DNA of 35,662 nucleotides, taken from contig CANCJE010000014.1 of the NCBI GenBank assembly GCA_947378235.1, forward strand, positions 1 to 35,662. Reading direction: 5' to 3'. Positions 32,557 to 35,662 of this stretch are shown here, piece by piece. Origin of the DNA: Caulobacteraceae bacterium (GTDB lineage: Bacteria; Pseudomonadota; Alphaproteobacteria; Caulobacterales; Caulobacteraceae). A program made the translations under genes and the position numbers. Within the stretch, counting starts at the first letter, position 1; the number at the start of each line of letters is the position of its first letter. The notes beneath the pieces are model-generated. The model was not told where the DNA came from, searched no databases, and was given only the letters and a program-made list of their open reading frames with translations.

Positions 32557-32925
32557 CTAAGCTGCTGAAAGGCGGTAGATCAGGGCGTCTTCTATATAGA
32601 TACCGTTGAAGGCGCAGTTGTGGATACGTTTTTCCGCAGAACCTTCAATACGGAGCTCTTGGCTTAGATGTTTGTAAAAACGACTGCTTGTGGGTTGGAA
32701 CTCAACCATGCCCAACTCCATCGTCGATCCGGCCTTGATGGTTCTCAGATAGAGGTCACGTGAACCCTTTTCTGCCTCATCACAGACAATGACCAGCCGC
32801 CATCGCTCTGTGTCAGATCGATAGAGCCAAAAGGCGGCATGGGCCTTTATGCCAATTTCATCGAGCAGTTGCACGAACTGACGGCCCGCCTTGATATCTT
32901 GATCTACCAATGCTGTTTCAGCCAT
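32557..32925 (-). CDS. Unrecognised 122-residue protein, partner of the HEPN gene
   Basis: I do not recognise this family. It looks like a small soluble alpha/beta protein: an N-terminal helix (AGRQFVQLLDEIGI), two strands (AHAAFWLYRSD and RWRLVIVCDEA), then a helix and a C-terminal strand (NGIYIEDALIYRL). It has no helix-turn-helix, membrane segment or signal peptide. Its start lies 22 bases inside the end of the HEPN gene with GGAG eight bases upstream, so the two are co-translated. Base composition is about 45% GC against about 60-70% in thyA and folA, suggesting transfer. A role as antidote or partner of the HEPN protein is inference from layout. Confidence 0.7.
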   Translation of the reverse strand: MAETALVDQDIKAGRQFVQLLDEIGIKAHAAFWLYRSDTERWRLVIVCDEAEKGSRDLYLRTIKAGSTMELGMVEFQPTSSRFYKHLSQELRIEGSAEKRIHNCAFNGIYIEDALIYRLSAA

Positions 32926-33335
32926 CGCAAAACTCCGTGGATCGGATCCGCCACCGCATCGACCATATCGATGGCTTCGAGCGCGTTCATGATCTCATAT
33001 CGACTGGCTTCTGACCATTGCAGGACAGTTGACCAGTTGCCCGCTAGGTTAGGATCAAGTTTTGTCGATTCATCCAGCGCATCTGACAGGTTTGCAAGCC
33101 TCATCAAGGCTTGTAAATCGTGGGAATAGACCGACTGGACAAATTTTCTATCTGGAAGGCATTCAGCAAAAAACTTCTTGCAGAGCGTAGCCTTCAAAGC
33201 CGTCTCAATGGCATAGCCAGCAAGGTAATAGGCATTAGAAAATCGCTCACGTTCGAGCAGCAAAATAGCGTCTTGGATTTTTTCCTGGGACAGGCGTTGA
33301 AAGCTGTCGCGCGATGTGAAGGAAAAATCGCTCAT
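32904..33335 (-). CDS. HEPN domain-containing protein
   Basis: This 143-residue helical protein has the classic HEPN core: RFSNAYYLAGYAIETALKA at residues 31-49, followed by a His-Asp-Leu segment (YSHDLQALMRL) at 70-80. The last residues contain Arg137-x4-His142, which fits the Rx4-6H ribonuclease motif of HEPN toxins, but its position at the extreme C-terminus (LRWLKQHW) is unusual, and this ending may be only a conserved structural feature. It overlaps the downstream 122-residue gene by 22 bases. AT-rich sequence (33395-33425) lies upstream. The ribosome-binding site is weak. Toxin, RNase or drug-binding roles are all known for HEPN proteins. Confidence 0.8.
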   Translation of the reverse strand: MSDFSFTSRDSFQRLSQEKIQDAILLLERERFSNAYYLAGYAIETALKATLCKKFFAECLPDRKFVQSVYSHDLQALMRLANLSDALDESTKLDPNLAGNWSTVLQWSEASRYEIMNALEAIDMVDAVADPIHGVLRWLKQHW

Positions 33336-33422
33336 GGCAAGGCTCGATCAAGGATGGTCGATTTGATGAGCCTATCAGCGCCCGGTACAAACGCAAACTA
33401 AGATTGTATATGTGTTTTTATG

Positions 33423-34262
33423 TCAAACGGCGATTGGCGCCTTGATGCCGGGGTGGGCGTCGTAGCCCTCCAATTTGAAGTCGGCATAGTCAAAGCCGAA
33501 CAGGTCGGTCTTGGGGGGCATGATTAGGGTCGGGAAGGCTCGGGGCTGGCGAGACAGTTGCAATTCGCACTGCTCGACATGGTTGGAATAGATGTGGGCG
33601 TCACCCAGCGTATGGACAAATTCCCCCGGCTCTAACCCTGTCGCCTGCGCCACCATTAGGGTCAGGAGGGCGTAGGAGGCGATGTTGAATGGCACGCCAA
33701 GGAACATGTCGGCGGATCGCTGATAGAGCTGGCAGGACAGCTTGCCGTCGGCCACGAAGAACTGGAACAGGCAGTGACAGGGCGGCAGGGCCATGTCGTC
33801 CACCTCGGACGGGTTCCAAGCGCTGACAATGTGGCGGCGGCTATTGGGGTTGGTCTTCAGGCTTTGGACTAGCTGGGCCATCTGGTCGATCACGCGGCCG
33901 TCCGGAGCGGCCCAACTGCGCCATTGCTTGCCATAGACCGGGCCAAGATCACCCGCCTCATCGGCCCACTCATCCCAGATGCTGACCCCGTGATCATGCA
34001 GATATTTGACATTGGTATCGCCGCGCAGGAACCAAAGGAGCTCGACGATAATCGACTTCAGATGCAGCTTCTTGGTGGTCAAAAGCGGAAAGCCAGCGGC
34101 CAGATCAAAGCGCATCTGCCGCCCGAACAGGCTTTTGGCGCCCGTCCCGGTCCGGTCCTGCCGAAAGGAGCCGTTGGCGAGGATATCGGCCAACAGATCG
34201 AGATATTGCTGCTCAGGATGGGCAGCGGTCATTGCGGCAGAGGTGGGGGCGTGTGCGTTCAT
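33423..34262 (-). CDS. thyA: Thymidylate synthase
   Basis: This 279-residue enzyme makes dTMP from dUMP with methylene-tetrahydrofolate. The catalytic cysteine is Cys162 in [12 protein letters not shown], and [10 protein letters not shown] binds the dUMP phosphate. The C-terminal segment [12 protein letters not shown] is complete. The 18 or so residues before QQYLDLL extend beyond the E. coli enzyme; an internal ATG at 34232 is an alternative start. It follows the DUF924 gene by 64 bases and its product dihydrofolate is recycled by folA at 31994. Confidence 0.97.
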   Translation of the reverse strand: MNAHAPTSAAMTAAHPEQQYLDLLADILANGSFRQDRTGTGAKSLFGRQMRFDLAAGFPLLTTKKLHLKSIIVELLWFLRGDTNVKYLHDHGVSIWDEWADEAGDLGPVYGKQWRSWAAPDGRVIDQMAQLVQSLKTNPNSRRHIVSAWNPSEVDDMALPPCHCLFQFFVADGKLSCQLYQRSADMFLGVPFNIASYALLTLMVAQATGLEPGEFVHTLGDAHIYSNHVEQCELQLSRQPRAFPTLIMPPKTDLFGFDYADFKLEGYDAHPGIKAPIAV

Positions 34263-34326
34263 CTGATTCTGACCCTTAGGCTCAAGGCAGGCTAAAGGGC
34301 GGGCGGGCAGAAATCCAACGGTTCTG

Positions 34327-34890
34327 TTAGCCGCCGAACCCGCCTTCGTTCAGGAACACCTTCTCTTCCACTGTGGTTGACCGACCGAGGGCCGGATTGC
34401 GGTGCGGAAAGCGCCCAAACCGCTCTATGATCTGGCTATGGACAATGGCCCATTTCAGGCTGTCCTCATCGCCGCTCGCCAGGCTGTGGGCGCTGAACAG
34501 CTCGACACTAAAGGCCTGATCGCTGGGGACCTCGGAATGTTCGAAGGGCAGATAGAAAAAGGGCCGTAGGGACGGTTCCATCTCCTGATCATAGCCATTG
34601 GCAATGGCCTTGCGAGCAATCGCGCGGGCGCGGCCGTCGGTGGCGAAGGCGTGGGCCGTCTTGCGATAGATATTTCTCGGGATCTGGTCGAACAAAAGAA
34701 TGAGCGCTAGGGCACCGACAGCGCCTTGCGCCTCCCAATCATCATGCTCGCCGCGTGCGGCAGCCATGTGCATGGGTTCGAACCGCAGGCTCAGGGCCTC
34801 GTCAAATCGGTCGTTCTTGGCGAACCATTTGCTGGGGCCCGCATTTTGCCAATAGATCACCACGTCATGCGGCGTCGCTAGTCGTGACAT
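34327..34890 (-). CDS. DUF924 family protein
   Basis: This 187-residue, all-helical, TPR-like protein belongs to the DUF924 family found in many proteobacteria and eukaryotes. [19 protein letters not shown] and [15 protein letters not shown] are the family landmarks and are all present. It has no signal peptide or membrane segment. The function is unassigned. It is upstream of thyA on the same strand and divergent from ilvC, with a 176-base gap. Confidence 0.92.
   Translation of the reverse strand: MSRLATPHDVVIYWQNAGPSKWFAKNDRFDEALSLRFEPMHMAAARGEHDDWEAQGAVGALALILLFDQIPRNIYRKTAHAFATDGRARAIARKAIANGYDQEMEPSLRPFFYLPFEHSEVPSDQAFSVELFSAHSLASGDEDSLKWAIVHSQIIERFGRFPHRNPALGRSTTVEEKVFLNEGGFGG

Positions 34891-35662
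<772 letters not shown>

Overview
The window is about 61% GC by eye and gene-dense, and reads as an alphaproteobacterial chromosome. A Caulobacterales genome (Caulobacter, Phenylobacterium, Asticcacaulis or Brevundimonas type) is my best guess, with a sphingomonad as the alternative. The reasons are the CoxE-like VWA and MoxR ATPase pair, the spinster-type MFS transporter, ExoX, the many acyl-CoA dehydrogenases, and the palindromic intergenic repeats. The genus is inference.

Layout. Positions 1-3210 hold the end of a DUF2855 gene and an SDR-carboxylesterase operon. A DUF1993 gene (minus) and an M3 oligopeptidase (plus) follow. A TetR regulator (6193-6876, minus) is divergent from a likely catabolic operon: FAD aromatic monooxygenase, SDR and fumarylacetoacetate hydrolase (FAH) family protein (7006-10515). 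An acyl-CoA dehydrogenase (ACAD) follows and ends at a strong terminator. Next come a spinster MFS transporter and a divergent TauD/TfdA dioxygenase. A minus-strand run from 14297 to 20696 holds a small membrane protein, a limonene-epoxide-hydrolase-like protein, an XRE/MmyB regulator, a two-domain VOC protein, the CoxE-like/MoxR pair and an ACAD10/11-like dehydrogenase. On the plus strand from 20909 are ExoX, a dimethylglycine/sarcosine-dehydrogenase-like FAD-GcvT fusion, two adjacent ACADs, an enoyl-CoA hydratase homologue, an ABM-domain protein, another ACAD and an Old Yellow Enzyme. A minus-strand SMP-30 lactonase follows.

The right end is housekeeping: folA, thyA and a DUF924 gene on the minus strand, and the start of ilvC on the plus strand. 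Between folA and thyA sits a short, AT-richer two-gene cassette: a HEPN-domain protein overlapping an unrecognised 122-residue protein. It is the best candidate here for an acquired and possibly undescribed system.

The five ACADs, crotonase, SDRs, monooxygenase, FAH, ene-reductase, epoxide-hydrolase-like protein, lactonase and esterase suggest breakdown of acyl-CoA esters of a cyclic, aromatic or terpenoid/steroid-like substrate. The substrate cannot be read from the sequence. Non-coding structure includes several convincing Rho-independent terminators, large nested palindromic repeats at 24294-24494 and 27156-27240, and perfect inverted repeats in promoter regions that look like repressor operators. 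I saw no tRNA, rRNA, CRISPR array, transposase or integrase.
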